DNA of 64,000 nucleotides from Cavia porcellus (lineage: Eukaryota; Chordata; Mammalia; Rodentia; Caviidae): positions 30,190,001 through 30,254,000 of the forward strand of contig NW_026947496.1 in NCBI RefSeq assembly GCF_034190915.1, in the 5' to 3' direction. Below the pieces are notes generated by a model. That model saw only the letters and a list, made by a program, of their open reading frames with translations, was not told the origin of the DNA and did no database searches. The first letter of the stretch is position 1. Every line of letters starts with the position of its first letter. This document shows, piece by piece, positions 47,797 through 59,679 of the stretch. The position numbers and the translations under genes are program-made.

Positions 47797-48065
47797 CACG
47801 CTCTTACCCGTCATTGACTCACCCACCCTGCTACATGTTGTTGTCTAGGGAGGAGAATGTGGGAAGCCTGTCACTTTTAAACGCGGTCGTAGGCCATGCG
47901 AGCGAGCCATGTGTATACAAGGGTAGCACATAGGGGAGCAAGCCGTTCCAGGCCCCCAAAAAGGGATTGTCCTGCAGTTCTTTTAGGGCTCATCTTGTTG
48001 TTGGGTCTGCGGTTGGCCTCTGGTGGAACAGGCCTGATCCTCAGTCGAGGGACTTGTCACACGCG

Positions 48066-48500
48066 TCAACCTCTCTGGGACCCACAGTGGTTCTCGTCCC
48101 GGTCCCTGCGGAAAGACACAAACCGCGCCTCGGCTTCCTCTTTTGTATCTCTGCCCTCCTTGACGGACCCTTCTCGGGAGCTTCCTGACTGTGCCTGTTC
48201 AAACACCTTGCGTACTTCTACAAGTTCTTGAGAGCTCCCCCCGTAACTACCCTCACTCTTTAGGCACGCGTGTATCATTTCCCACAACGGACAAGCAGAG
48301 ACCGAAGCTCTACCCTCCCGTTCTGCTAGGGAAAGGTCTCTGCCCAACTTTTCCCAGGAGGGTAGGTTTACATGCCCTATAGGCAGAAACCAGGGAGCAA
48401 AGCTGTCAATTTCTGCAAGGAAATTTTCTAAAGTCTTACGCCCCACCTTGAGGTCCTTGGACTTTAGGAGTCTCCGAAGGACCAACACCAAGGCTGTGTA
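48066..48500 (-). pseudogene. Class II ERV gag matrix region, truncated and fused to an integrase remnant
   Basis: A minus-strand frame of about 140 codons with the look of a beta-type matrix protein: ENFLAEIDSFAPWF, then LPSWEKLGRDLSLAE, then CPLWEMIHACLKSEG. Just upstream is the gag ATG (MGNMPSK...) in a different frame with an early stop, so the natural start is cut off by a frameshift. After SSQELVEVRKVFEQAQSGSS and a charged stretch the frame runs into integrase C-terminal sequence in the wrong frame and stops. Capsid and nucleocapsid are missing. Confidence 0.8.
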
Positions 48501-48796
48501 TCTTTACTTGGCATGTTTCCCATTTTTAATATATCTTCTGTTATTTTTACTTCTATGTTTATGTTTTACACTCTTTTATTACCTTAAGTTCTGGTGTTAT
48601 GTTTCATACTCACCGCGTGAGGCCCAAGAAACCCGCCACTTACGCGTGAGGTTGCGAGGAGTCTAAAAACCCTGTAGGTGTGCGCCACCCAGGGCCCAGG
48701 CTTATCCTCTACTCACCTGTCCTGCAGCACTGTATCGGAGAATGCAGTCCACTGCCACGTCTCGGGGCTGATCAGTTCCGCGTACGGGCCACCAGT

Positions 48797-49320
48797 TGTC
48801 GGTGTCGCTCCCGGCCGGCAGGAAGAACATGCAACAATATCTGGCGGTGGTCAGGCTTTTCTTTATTCTCTCCTTATACAGTCTGCCCCGAAGCCTCTAC
48901 CGGTCCGCTCTCCGCGGCTCCTTCCATGCTTCTTTCTCTACAGCCTGTCCTGAAGCCTCTACCGGTCCGCTCTCCGCGGCTCCTTCCATGCTTCTTCTCT
49001 ACAGTCTGTCCCGAAGCCTCTACCGGTCCACTCTCCGCGGCTCCTTCCGTGCTTCTTCTCTCGTGGCGGGAGAGGCACTCACTTTTATAGGGTTACAGTG
49101 GCCAATCAGTTCAAAGCGCACGATGCGGGCTGATTGGCTAACATCAGTTGTTGCTAGGCAGACTATCTTACAGAGCGGGTTGTTTACCAAGCAGGAAGCA
49201 GGAGACAAGCGCCATCTTAGCACACTCGATGGGAGGGGTAATCTAGCTCAGGCTTTGCTCTTTCCTACAGGCCTCACGTCCGCCAAGTAAGGCGACCAGG
49301 CTCAGCCGCGGCTCCCAACA
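48797..49320 (-). repeat. 5' LTR of outer ERV, with three 61-bp tandem units
   Basis: 524 bp, TG...CA. It is otherwise nearly identical to the 708-bp partner but has three units, not six; three units (about 183 bp) explain the length difference. The primer-binding site follows on the minus strand at 48777-48794 (tggtggcccgtacgcgga). I count 14 of 18 matches to the 3' end of elongator tRNA-Met as I remember it. Confidence 0.92.
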
Positions 49321-49326
49321 AGAGGG

Positions 49327-50729
49327 TTCAGTACACTTGACATTGCTAAAAAAATCTCTCTGGGTCAAACAGATTAACAAATATATAAAGATTAACATTA
49401 GTGTCTAGGGGAAGCCGGATAAAGTATATATGTTTGTATCTGAAAGGGAGCTTTGATGGTAGGATAGGAAAAGAAATGGCATTTTTCAAGACGTGTCAAG
49501 CGTTAGAACACTCAGCATTGTATGGGTAGACTGTGTGCTAGCTTACAAGGTGGAAAGTTAAGGTTAGAGTACAGACTTACCCACAGCCACAATTCGGCTT
49601 TAAAGAAATAATGGCAAAATAACCAGGATTCATTCCTTCTCTTCTCTTCTTCTCTTGTCTCCCACTTCCCTAAAAACTTAATGCTCTTTTCTTTTCCACT
49701 TTCTCTTCCACTCGTAGGTTTTCATCTCTTTAACTAGGAGACTCAAATCCTTTAACCCTCTCTGATATTAATTAGCAGAGATAGCTAAGGAGGTAAGAGA
49801 TGAAGGAAGCTTGGGTTTTCTCAGGGCTCCAGAGGGCATTTACCAGTCTTCTGCCTGGACAGAGAAAGGACTTTGTGTCCTACCCATGTGTTGACATTTT
49901 CTGAGAGGGAAGTAGATTGTGCCTTGATTAAAGTCAACAAAGATCCAAATCTAGCCAGTGTCTTTTCCTGTCCTGCCAGCAATAGCATGCTGAAGAGGAG
50001 GAAGGGTAGAGACATTTCCTCACCCTGTCCTGGGATCCACCTGCAGGAGCAGGTCCCCTGCAGAGGTTCCCATATGTTGGGTTCCTGCCAGACAGGAGAG
50101 TGAGGCTCAGAGGATCCAACCATAAAATGGGCTTTTCCTGGGATCATGCTGCCTGTGTGTTTGGCCAGTATATACACGCTTCAGAGAGACAATGGGATGA
50201 TGTGAAATCACTTGAGTCACCATCCACAGCAGTGGCATATTGTCATACCTAGGTCTGAAAAAGGGAAATCTTCTTTAAAGATGAACAACTTCTCTAAGCT
50301 TCCTCCAGCTCAGCACAGAACCAACACCCCTCCTTTTCTCTCCCCAAAAGAAATGAGAGAAGCCAGGAAGCCAGAGCTTTTATTTCCACAAAGAAAGAAT
50401 GAGTTGAAGATGGCCAACAAAGCAACTGTGGAGGACTGCATCCTCTCTGTGCTCCTCCCTTCTTTTCTTTACGAGAAAAGGCCTTTACCATTCTGAACAT
50501 AGTGCGATGGTGAGTTGAGGCAAATGAACCCCTCATCACCTTAGAGCTAACTTTAAATAAAGTCTTTTTTTTTCTAAATCAAAATAAATGGGACTGCTTT
50601 GACTGGGTTAGCAACAAGAAATAGATCATAAGTGTTCGAACATAAGCAGCCAGAATACCATGACAGTGGCTATGCACGTGCTTCTTTATCTCTGTGACAA
50701 GGACTCCCGTGGACATTCTATCTTCACTT
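49327..50729. other. Unrecognised intergenic sequence
   Basis: I see no gene or repeat that I can support. The sequence just after the outer ERV is the continuation of the site it entered. Confidence 0.45.
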
Positions 50730-51085
50730 GCTGTAATTTGAATATGCCCCCAAATCTTAATCTCAAATACAACTGTGTAGAGAGGTGAGATCTGTAAGAG
50801 ATGATTAGGATTCTGTCCCTATAAACAGATTAATGGCATTATCTTGGAATTGGTTTTTGATAAAAAGATAAAAATGGCCCTGTTCCTTTGCTCTCTGTTG
50901 TGCTCTTACTTTTGCACTTTCTGCCATGGAAAGTTGCAACAAGAAGACTCTTACCAGATTAGGGCTTATGGGGGTCTTGGGTTTACCAGCTTCTAGAACT
51001 TTAAGAAAAAAGTCTTTGCACTTTATCAGTTAACCAGTTTCAGATATTCTGTTATTATGAACACAGAAATTGGAAACTAGGAATT
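50730..51085 (+). mobile_element. MaLR-type LTR (MLT1/MST-like), solo
   Basis: A sense copy with the consensus order of MaLR LTRs: 'tttgaatatgcccccaaatc', 'gagaggtgagatctgtaaga', 'gatgattaggattctgtccc', 'gttgcaacaagaagactctt', 'cagatattctgttattatga'. It is old and diverged. Confidence 0.7.
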
Positions 51086-52191
51086 GGAACTCTTCTAAAA
51101 ATGCTAATGTATTTCCCACTGAATAATGCAGAAGAGGGCTATACATTAAACCACTTTGTTTCTTATGAAGAGTTGCTTTCAGCTAGAATCCCTCAACTAC
51201 CAATGCAAGAAAGCCTTTATGCCTGAAAGTGCTTATTTACACTTTCATAGTTGAAGGATGGGCTGTGTGCAAGTGAGAAGTCCCTTCTCGCTTGCACTTA
51301 AAGTAATAAAAGTAATTAAAGTAATAGGAACAGAAATCAGGGAGGAAGGTGAAACTCAGAAAGTTCTTCCCTGTCATCTGAGTACAATGTGAATGGAGCC
51401 TGGTCGAACAATCAGCCTCAAATAATTGCTGGGAGCATAATGTGTTAGGAGCCTTACCAAAAACAGACCTGTGTGATAAATACTTAATACCAAGCCTCAT
51501 TGACAAAACTTTTCATTCTAAAATTTCCAGATATTCTATGGAATTGCAAGCCACACACACATTGGAAGGTACACACACACACGATACTATCTTTTGCCAC
51601 TGAAATCAAGGATCAGTATAATGCAAACAACATCATGGATATGGCTATTTATATAACTAAATCATATTATGTTACAAGCTGATTTTAAACACAATCATGA
51701 AATTTCAGATGCTTTTATAAGCTGATCTAGATTTCTTTTGCAGTGGTAAGGATTGACCTCAAGGCCTCACACAAGGTAGTGTAACTGGCACTACAAAATG
51801 TAACTTTAAAAGTTAATTTTTTTCTTTTAAAAATGAACAAGTTCTCCAAATTTCCTCCTGCTGTACACATAACCAATATGTCCTTCCCTCAGCCTTTACA
51901 AAGTGACAGAATATTCAGATGCCCATGGAATCCAAAGCCCGGGTTTCTTTCCACAAAAACAGGAATAAATCAAAGACAACTGGAAATGACAAAGCAGATG
52001 TAGAAATTTGTATTGTCTCTCTGTGGATGGGTAGGAGTTTTTTCTAACGATTTAGAGGGGGAGTGAATTTAGGCCAATCTGATTCTAAATGTCATATAAA
52101 GAACAAGATTCTATTACAAGTAAGTAACTTTCTGCTATATTGACAGGGTTTATTTGCTTATTTGATTTTGATTATCAGCAGAGTGTCTCAG
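51086..52191. other. Unrecognised intergenic sequence
   Basis: A possible very degraded antisense SINE lies at about 51738-51790. Nothing else is supported. Confidence 0.4.
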
Positions 52192-53100
52192 TGTCTGAGA
52201 GAGCTCTCTCAGTTCCTGGGGAGGGGGAAAATGATGAGAGGATGAAGAAAATAAAAGATAGGGACAGAAAGCTAGGATCAGGTGGAGCCCTTCTCTGGAT
52301 GCGAGAAAGAGACTGTTCAGCCATCGCAATGCAATGCTCGCTCTTTATGCTTCTCATGCCCCGTGTTCTCCCACATTCTTGGGGCTGGAACACCTGTTCA
52401 CCTCTAGCACTCCATGTCCTCGGGGTTTTTCTCAGGCACTCCACGCCCTCAGGGCACTCATGTTCAGGGGCTTGTGCTTTCAGCTCCACATGTGTAAGCT
52501 ATCCCTACCTCAGCAACCCCCAACATCTCCCACTTCTCTGTGTTTGTAGTTGATCCAGCTGAATTTGGAGGAACTGTGTTTGAAAGGGTTCTGCAGACCA
52601 TTTTCTTTCCCAAGGTTATACTTTTCTGCTGGACGTTTAAGACCAGGTTAAAATGAGACATGTACCACTCAAGATCAATTTCTTTCTGCCTTTCAGGGTC
52701 AGTTAAGTCTCCTCAGGATTTATCCTGGAACCGTATGCAGCACCTCTTAGTGTTTCTGTCAGTGTCAGCCATCTGAATGAGTCATGGCCATTGCTTGACC
52801 AAGTGGCTTTCTGTGAAAGCTTGGGGGATTTTTCTCTCTTAGTGATTTTCCTTAAGTACACTACACATCATAGATCATGCTCCTCTGTGGCCCCCTGATC
52901 TCCCTGATCAGAAACCTGGGAACTCACTGAGTTACAGGATATTGCAACAGAGATTCTTTTATATCCTGGGTCTTTGTTGACCTCAGAGGGCTGTAGGTAA
53001 TCACTGTCCTCTTAGCTCATCTAACTTTCTGATCTTTTGGTCTCTAACCTTAGTGTTGAACATCCAGAAGGGAGGATTAATGACATTACATTGTAGAAGA
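52192..53100 (-). mobile_element. Class II-like LTR with adjoining internal sequence
   Basis: The LTR is 52192-52525 (334 bp) and, on the minus strand, runs from 'tgttgggggttgctg' to 'gctctctcagaca'. It is preceded on that strand by the purine tract 'agaagtgggaga' at 52526-52537, at the same LTR boundary as in the ERV pair (TGTTGGG start). The following 500-600 bp may be the 3' internal region of this element. I found no second LTR. Confidence 0.55.
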
Positions 53101-54370
53101 AGCAGTAAATTTAATATTACTCTCTTATCTGAATATTAAGCACCTTAGAATATAATTTAAAACCCTTATTCTCTAATAACTACTGATATTCTAATATTTA
53201 AATCCTTAAAGAATATTAACAGACAACAGTTACGTAACTTACACAAAAAATTAGAAATCAAAAAACTGTATGTAAATTTGCAGCATGACAATCACACTGA
53301 CACTTTGTAACATACTTAAATTTTCATTTTGACACAGTACTCCCTCCCCCCTTTTAAAAAATTATCCTTATCTAATACATAATCTTATATGTATAATCTA
53401 ATACATTTGCTTGATTGATGTTTAAGGGGATGTATAGTACTTAAGTTCATTGTCAAAGACAGATACCTGAATCTGAAGGAAAATTAATGCTATAAACAGT
53501 TCTTACTTCACATTTCAAAATACCTGCACATAGGGGCTGGGGATTTAGCTCAGCGGCATAAGCGCCTGCCTTGCAAGCAGGCAGTCGTCAGTTCGATCCC
53601 CGGTACCGATAAAAAAGAAAAAGACAAAAAAAAAAAAAAAAAAAAAAAAAAAGAAAAATACCTGCACATCTACAGGCATGAATACATTGATATACTACAA
53701 AAACAATAACAATCAATGATAGCCATATAAAAACCTTTGTACAAGAACATCTTCACATAAAAAATCATGTCTGCACATAAATGTCTTGATGACCAACATA
53801 GATATATCACAATATTTTTATTAAAATTTATTGGGGTATCTCCCATAAGACTATGGAACTCACAAGAGCTTCCTGTTAATGAACAAAGGCTGAGATTTTT
53901 CCCAGACAGCTGCTCCTTTATTCTCTAAAGGGAACATTAACCAATAATTCTCCAAACCCAAAAGGTCACCTTAGTTACCTTAGCAAAATTCTGATGCTCT
54001 CTGAGAAAACCTGTTTTGATATTATTTTGACCAGCTGGTAATGCATATTTACATCTACAACCCAACAAAAGTTCCAAAATGTAAAAGAAAAAAATGAAAA
54101 GAGAAAAAAATGTCGAGCTCAAATAAAAAGCAGTTGTTTACATATATGACAAATAGACAAACCAACACACAACTTTACAGATTGACAATCAGACAGACAC
54201 ACAACAGACTAACAGTCAAAGCACCTCACAAAATCAGAGTACACTCAAATATCTCAAATATATTTTTAACCAGATCGAATTATAGTATCACTTTTACAAT
54301 TTCAGGAATTTATAGCTATGAATAGAGTATTTAGATTTCATTGTAAGTCAATTAGAGATCTCTAAAACTT
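53101..54370. other. Unrecognised AT-rich sequence with one SINE
   Basis: Apart from the SINE at 53533, nothing is recognised. Confidence 0.45.
53533..53654 (+). mobile_element. ID-like tRNA-Ala-derived SINE, near intact
   Basis: 'ggggctggggatttagctca' (A box), 'ccttgcaag' (TGC in the anticodon position, hence tRNA-Ala-like), 'cagttcgatccccggtacc' (B box), then a long A-tail. A perfect 15-bp target duplication, aaaatacctgcacat (53517-53531 and 53655-53669), shows a recent L1-type insertion. Confidence 0.95.
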
Positions 54371-55128
54371 GGAGTCCGGAAGAACATGGTGGATAGATAG
54401 CAGCAGCCTCAGAGGCTCTCTGAGAAACCACCTTGAAATCCAGGAATGGTGCCAGGCAGGAAGTCCTAGGCAAGGGGGGATATTGTTTGCCAACACAGGA
54501 ATGAACTAAATTAAGAGAAACCAACTGGAAACACAATCCTGGTGATACAGCAGGAGCAGATAAGGTCTCAGCACGGAAGCTGGACCCCGCGCCACTAGAA
54601 ACTGCGATTTGAGTTTCCTGCAGCCGCTGTTGCATCCTGGTCGGCACAGCAGGGAGAGAGGCGCAAAAGCTCTGAGAGTGGGAAGCGTTGAATGGAGTTG
54701 GGAGCGGGACTGGCCGGGTGCCCTGCATCGACCTGCGGTGAGTGGATCAGAACCCTTCCATAGAGAAGGAGGCTTCAGCAGAGGACATACTCAGACCGGG
54801 CAGACTACCCGGAATGAGATGCCGCAGTGACTTCACATATCCCCCTCTCAAGTGGGATTGGTAGGGAGTGCCTGGCCTGTGAGATGCCTCTGGCTGAGAC
54901 CCAGTAGGCTAGCACAACCCAGGTCCCAGTGCCTGGAGGTGCACCTTAGTGGTGAAGCCTTCAGTAGATTGACCTGGAGGGGCGGGTTGGCATAGACTGC
55001 CCAGGTCTGTCTCTCCCTGGTGTGCTGCAGTGGGCAGGAACATCTAGCCGGTCAATTCAAACAGACTGTGGCCAACAGGGAAGGAAGCTGGGCCTCTTAT
55101 ACACGCTTATATACAAGGAACAAAGAAT

Positions 55129-56170
55129 ATGGGAAGAGGGAGCAACAAGAAAGACTCCTTGGCCCCCAATAATGAGAAACATGCAATAGCAGACATGGCA
55201 GCAATAGACATAAAGCACTATCTCCAGAGCCTCATAGACGAGTTCAGGAATGAAGTTATTAATGACCTGAAGCAAGACATAAGCAGAATAGTTAGAGAAA
55301 TGCTAAGCACCGCCCAAGAAAAAAAAGATGGTAGAATGGAATAACAGAAAAAAAGGGGAGAATTGTTTGATGGAGAAGATAGAGAAAACATAGAATACGT
55401 GAAGCAGGGTCAAAGAGATTACCAGGAAACTAAAAACTATATCAAAAACTGGCATAACAGCTTGAAAGAAACTAAGGATAGATTATCTGAATTGGAGGGC
55501 AGATTTGTAATATGGGAGCATGAAATGAAAAACTTCTTAAAAATAACAAAAAAGCAAACAGCAATAATACAAAAGCTAGAAGATGATAAAAGGATCTATA
55601 ACTTAAGAACATAAGAGAAGAAGTGGGGACACAAACAAATGGACTACAAAAGCTATTCACAGAAATAATCCAAGAGAATTTCCCTAATTTAGCAAATGGT
55701 AAAGATACTTAGATATATGAGGCATACAGGACTCCAGCCACCTACAACCCAAACAGAGCTACACTCAGGCGTATAATAATCAAAATTCCAGAAATCCAAT
55801 ATAAGAACAGAATATAAAAAGCCCTCAGAGACAAGAAACAGATCACTTACAAGGGAACACCCATCAGAATTACAGCAGAGTTCTCAGCACAAACCATCAA
55901 ATCACGAAGAGCGTGGGGGGAAATAATTCAAGTTTTGAAAGATAATAACCTCCAGCCAAGATTGATAAATCCTGCACAACTGTCCCTAGAAACTGATGGA
56001 AAAACAAGGTGCTTCCAGGATAAAGAGGAACTAGGTGAATTTGCAACCACTAATTCAACTCTACAGAGAATACTGCAGGATAGTCTAAAAAAGGAAAATA
56101 CCAAGATTCCAGAAATAGTGGCAGAGAGGCCACAATGAATGGAGCAGAAAACAAAATGAAGAAGACAAAC
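55129..56170 (+). pseudogene. L1 ORF1p-like pseudogene (HAL1 copy C)
   Basis: It begins ATGGGAAGAGGG, in register with copies A and D (MGRGSNKKDS). A TAA at about 55342 and a frameshift at about 55610 break it into three frames: the head, the coiled coil (SLKETKDRLSELEGRF), and the C-terminal part (LINPAQLSLETDGKTRCFQ). Decay is intermediate between copy B and the near-intact copies. Confidence 0.87.
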
Positions 56171-57739
56171 TGACAACAAACGACAGAAAAAGAGCTCAAC
56201 AGAAATGAAGCAAAGAAGATCAGAAGGTAGGAACAGCTATTTTGGAGAAAACAAGACATCATAATAGCTAGTGCTGATTTAGTATCATCTTATTTTGAAG
56301 TCCCATCAAACTTGTATTCTTCTGTCTGCATTGGTCTTAAAAGGTTGTATCTTATTGGATTTTATTGTATATGATAATATAAGCAAAAACTTTTATAGAC
56401 AAGGAGTTTATATAGAACCATTGTTCATTTTCTGTTAATTGGTTCTAAATACCCTGCAATAATGTCATTCTCTTGAATGGTTTTATAGTGTCTTGATATG
56501 TTTGGTGCTACAGTATAAGAAATTATACTCAAAAGATTTCAAGGAAAGAGACACTATGGTAACTATTTTTATGTCAGGATATCTTGTGGTGAAACACTAT
56601 TTTGCTTAAATGGTTATGATTTGACCTGCATTGTTCTGTTGTTATGCCCTCTTTTATCTCAATCCCCTTTTTAAAAATTATTTACTTTTTTCTTTTTATT
56701 TTTTTAATTAAGGGAAAAATAAATAAAAAAATAGCAGGATAGATTATAGTAACCTACTTTGATTTCTTATTAACTTGGTTTGAAATCCTGTATTGCTCTC
56801 ACCATCTTGTTTTGACTGATTTTCCTCTATTCTGCTTTGCTGGATAGTACCAAGTTTGAAAGTATAGGCATAACTGTGAAGACAATAAGAATCATTATGA
56901 TGCCCGTTCTGGTTGACTATTATTTTCTTTTAAAATCCTGTAATGTCTCCAATGCTTTGGTTTTATTCTTTACTGTTTAGTTCAATTTTATTATAACTGC
57001 CAATTCTTCTTAAAATAGCAAGAAGCAGTATGGTAACCATTGTTGATCACCTTATATTTTGTTTTTACATTATCTATTATGTTCATCCTTTTGATTTGAC
57101 TGACTCTGTTCTGATATGTCGCATTTAGTTTTACTCTCTTCAAAAAAAGTAGTAAGAACTGTGGGAGTAATAAAACCCAAAATGTGTAATTGTCATTGTG
57201 CAAAAGAAAAGAAAAAAATGCTCTAAAGGTTATAACTGCATATATGTTTAAGTGTATAAGATAGATAACCATATTACCGAGTGTTTTTTGGATCATTTTT
57301 TTTTATTTAAGGAGAAAAGAAAAAAAAAGCAGGGAAAGGGTACAAGTTATACAGATTTACAGAAAAAAAAATGAACAGTAGGAAATCACTAGTTAATGGA
57401 TTACATATTGTCATCTTAGAAATAATTGTTCAAGTCACAAAATTAAAGCTTGTAAAGTGGACATTCCATCAATGATACTGCAAACAGTTCTGTTCATTGA
57501 TCCAATAAAACTCTGTGATATCATTTTCTATCTTATACATTTAAATATACATGCAGTTATATAGTTTGGAGCACTTTCTTTTCCTCTCTTTTGTACCATG
57601 ACTATTACACATTTTGGGTTTCATTGCTCCCACGGTTCTTATTACTTTTTTGGAAGAGAGTAAAACCAAATGTGACATAACAGAACAGAATCGGTCAAGT
57701 CAAAAGGGTGGACATAATAGATAATGTAAAAACATAATA

Positions 57740-58660
57740 CAAGGTGATCAACAATGGTTACTATAATGCCTCCCGCTATCTCTAATAGAATTGCCTATAT
57801 CGTTAGTTATAATACAATTGAACAAAACAGTAAAGAATAAAACCGACAAAACCAAAACATTGGAGACATTGTAGGTCTTCAAAAGTAGATAAAAGTCAAC
57901 AAGAATGGGCGTCATAATGAATCTCATTATCTTCACAGCTGATGCCTAAACTTTCGAACCTGATACTATCCAGCAAAACAGAATAGGGGAACATCAGTTA
58001 AAAACCAGATGGTGAGAGTAATACAGGGCTTTAAATCAAGGTAATGAAAAGTCAAAGTGGGTTACTATAATATATCCTGCTATTTTTTTTCTTTAATTAA
58101 AAGGATAAAGATAAAAAAGTAAATAATGGAGTGGAGATTGAGATAAAAGAGGGCATAACAACGAAACAGCGCAGATCAAAACATAACCATTTAAGCAGAA
58201 TAGTGTTTCACCACCAGATAATCCTAACCTAAAAGTAGTTACCATATTGTCTCTTTCTTTGAAATCCTTGAGTACAACTTCGTATACTGTAGCATTAAGT
58301 ATATCAAAACAATGTAAACCATTCAAGAGAATGACAGCATTACAGAGTATTTAGAATCGACTAACAGAAAATGAATAATGGTTTCTGTATAATCTCCTTG
58401 TCTTTACAAGGTTTTTGCTTATACTATCGTACATAATAAAATCCAGTAAGATACAACCTATTTAGACCATTGGAGACAGAAGGACAAAAGCTAGATGAGA
58501 CTTCAAAACAAGATGATACTAAATCAGTATTACCTATTAAGATGTCATTTTCTCCAAAATAGCTGTTCCTATCATCCAATCTTCTCTGCCTCATTTCTGT
58601 TGAGCTCTTTTTCTGTCAGTAGCTGTCAGTTTGTCTTCTTCATTTTGTTCTCTGCTCCAT
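57740..58660 (-). repeat. Degenerate ~150-bp tandem repeats in HAL1 3' region
   Basis: On the plus strand, related starts recur at about 57746 (gatcaacaatggttactata), 57895 (gtcaacaagaatgg), 58051 (gtcaaagtgggttactata), 58230 (agtagttaccatattg), 58372 (aataatggtttctgt) and 58507 (caagatgatactaaat). Spacing is about 135-175 bp. Each is followed by a 'ctatctctaaaatagct'-like phrase and later a 'ggagacattacagggcttcaaa'-like phrase. Divergence is high and boundaries are approximate. Confidence 0.6.
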
Positions 58661-58680
58661 TCGTTGTGGCCTCTCTGCCA

Positions 58681-59679
58681 TTATTTCTGGATTCTTTGTA
58701 TTTTTCTTTTTTTTAGAATATCCTGCAATACTCTCTGTAGAGTTGAATTGGTGGTTGCAAATTCCCCCAGTTCCTCTTTATCCTGGAAGCACCTTGTTTT
58801 TCCATCAATTTCCAGGGACAGTTGTGCAGGATATCTCAATCTTGGCTGGAGATTATTATCTTTCAAAGCTTGAATTATTTCCCCCCACGCTCTTCGTGAT
58901 TTGATGGTTTGTGCAGAGAAATCTGCTGTAATTCTGATGGGTGTTCCCTTGTAAGTGGTCTGTTTCTTGTCTCTTACAGCTTTTAATATTCTGTTCTTGT
59001 ATTGAATTTCTGGAATTTTTATTATTATATGCCTGGGTGTTGCTCTGTTTGGGTTGTAGGTAGTTGGGGTCCTGTATGCCTCATACATCTGAGTATCTTT
59101 ACCTTTTGCTAAATTAGGAAAATTCTCCTGGATTATTTCTGTGAGTAGCTTTTGTAGTTCATTTGTTTGTGTCCCTACTTCTTCTTTTATGTTCTTAATC
59201 CTTAAGTTATGGATCCTCTTATCATCTTCTTGTCTTTGTATTATTGCTGTTTGTTTCTTTGTTATTTTTAAGAAGTTTTTCATTTCATTCTCCCATATTA
59301 CAAGTCTGCCCTCCAGTTCAGATAGTCTGTCCTTAGTTTCTTTCAAGCTGTTATGCCAGTCTTCTATAGACTTCTTAGTATCTTGGTAGTCCCTTTGAAC
59401 CTGCTTCACGTATTCTATGCTTTCTCTGTTTTCTCCATCAAACAATTCTCCCCTTTTTTTCTGTTCTTCCATTCCACCGCCTGTTTTTTCTTGGGTGGTA
59501 CTTAGCATTTCTCTAACTATTCTGCATACTTCTAGCTTCAGGTCGTTGATAACTTCATTCCTGAATTGGTCTATGAGGCTCTCTATATGGTGCCTTATGT
59601 ATACTGGTGCGGTGTCTGCTATTGCCTGTTTCTCAGAATTGGGGGCCGAGGAGCCTTTCTTGTTGCTGCCTCTTCCCAT
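58681..59679 (-). CDS. L1 ORF1p-like RNA-binding protein (HAL1 copy D), 332 aa
   Basis: The same protein as in copy A, with only scattered substitutions: head MGRGSNKKGSS, coiled coil about 85-156, RRM about 157-252 (NLRIKNI; TPRHIIIKIPEIQYKNRIL), C-terminal domain about 253-312. The frame ends about 18 residues earlier than in copy A because of a one-base change in the A-run at the coding end (QDILKK then a shifted tail). All core domains are intact. The ATG corresponds to that of copy A. There is no ORF2 downstream, so mobilisation must use an L1 reverse transcriptase supplied in trans. Confidence 0.88.
   Translation of the reverse strand: MGRGSNKKGSSAPNSEKQAIADTAPVYIRHHIESLIDQFRNEVINDLKLEVCRIVREMLSTTQEKTGGGMEEQKKRGELFDGENRESIEYVKQVQRDYQDTKKSIEDWHNSLKETKDRLSELEGRLVIWENEMKNFLKITKKQTAIIQRQEDDKRIHNLRIKNIKEEVGTQTNELQKLLTEIIQENFPNLAKGKDTQMYEAYRTPTTYNPNRATPRHIIIKIPEIQYKNRILKAVRDKKQTTYKGTPIRITADFSAQTIKSRRAWGEIIQALKDNNLQPRLRYPAQLSLEIDGKTRCFQDKEELGEFATTNSTLQRVLQDILKKRKIQRIQK

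Larger units (their letters stand above)
43865..49320 (-). mobile_element. Outer class II (ERVK/IAP-like) endogenous retrovirus, internally deleted
   Basis: A minus-strand provirus with LTRs at 48797-49320 (5') and 43865-44572 (3'), flanked by the perfect 6-bp duplication agaggg (43859-43864 and 49321-49326). Six-bp duplications fit betaretrovirus-type integration. Its own internal sequence is 47803-48796 plus 44573-44906, only about 1.3 kb: primer-binding site, leader with a splice donor, the gag matrix region, a short integrase C-terminal remnant and a polypurine tract. Protease, RT and env are absent. A related element in the opposite orientation is inserted at 44913-47796. Confidence 0.92.
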
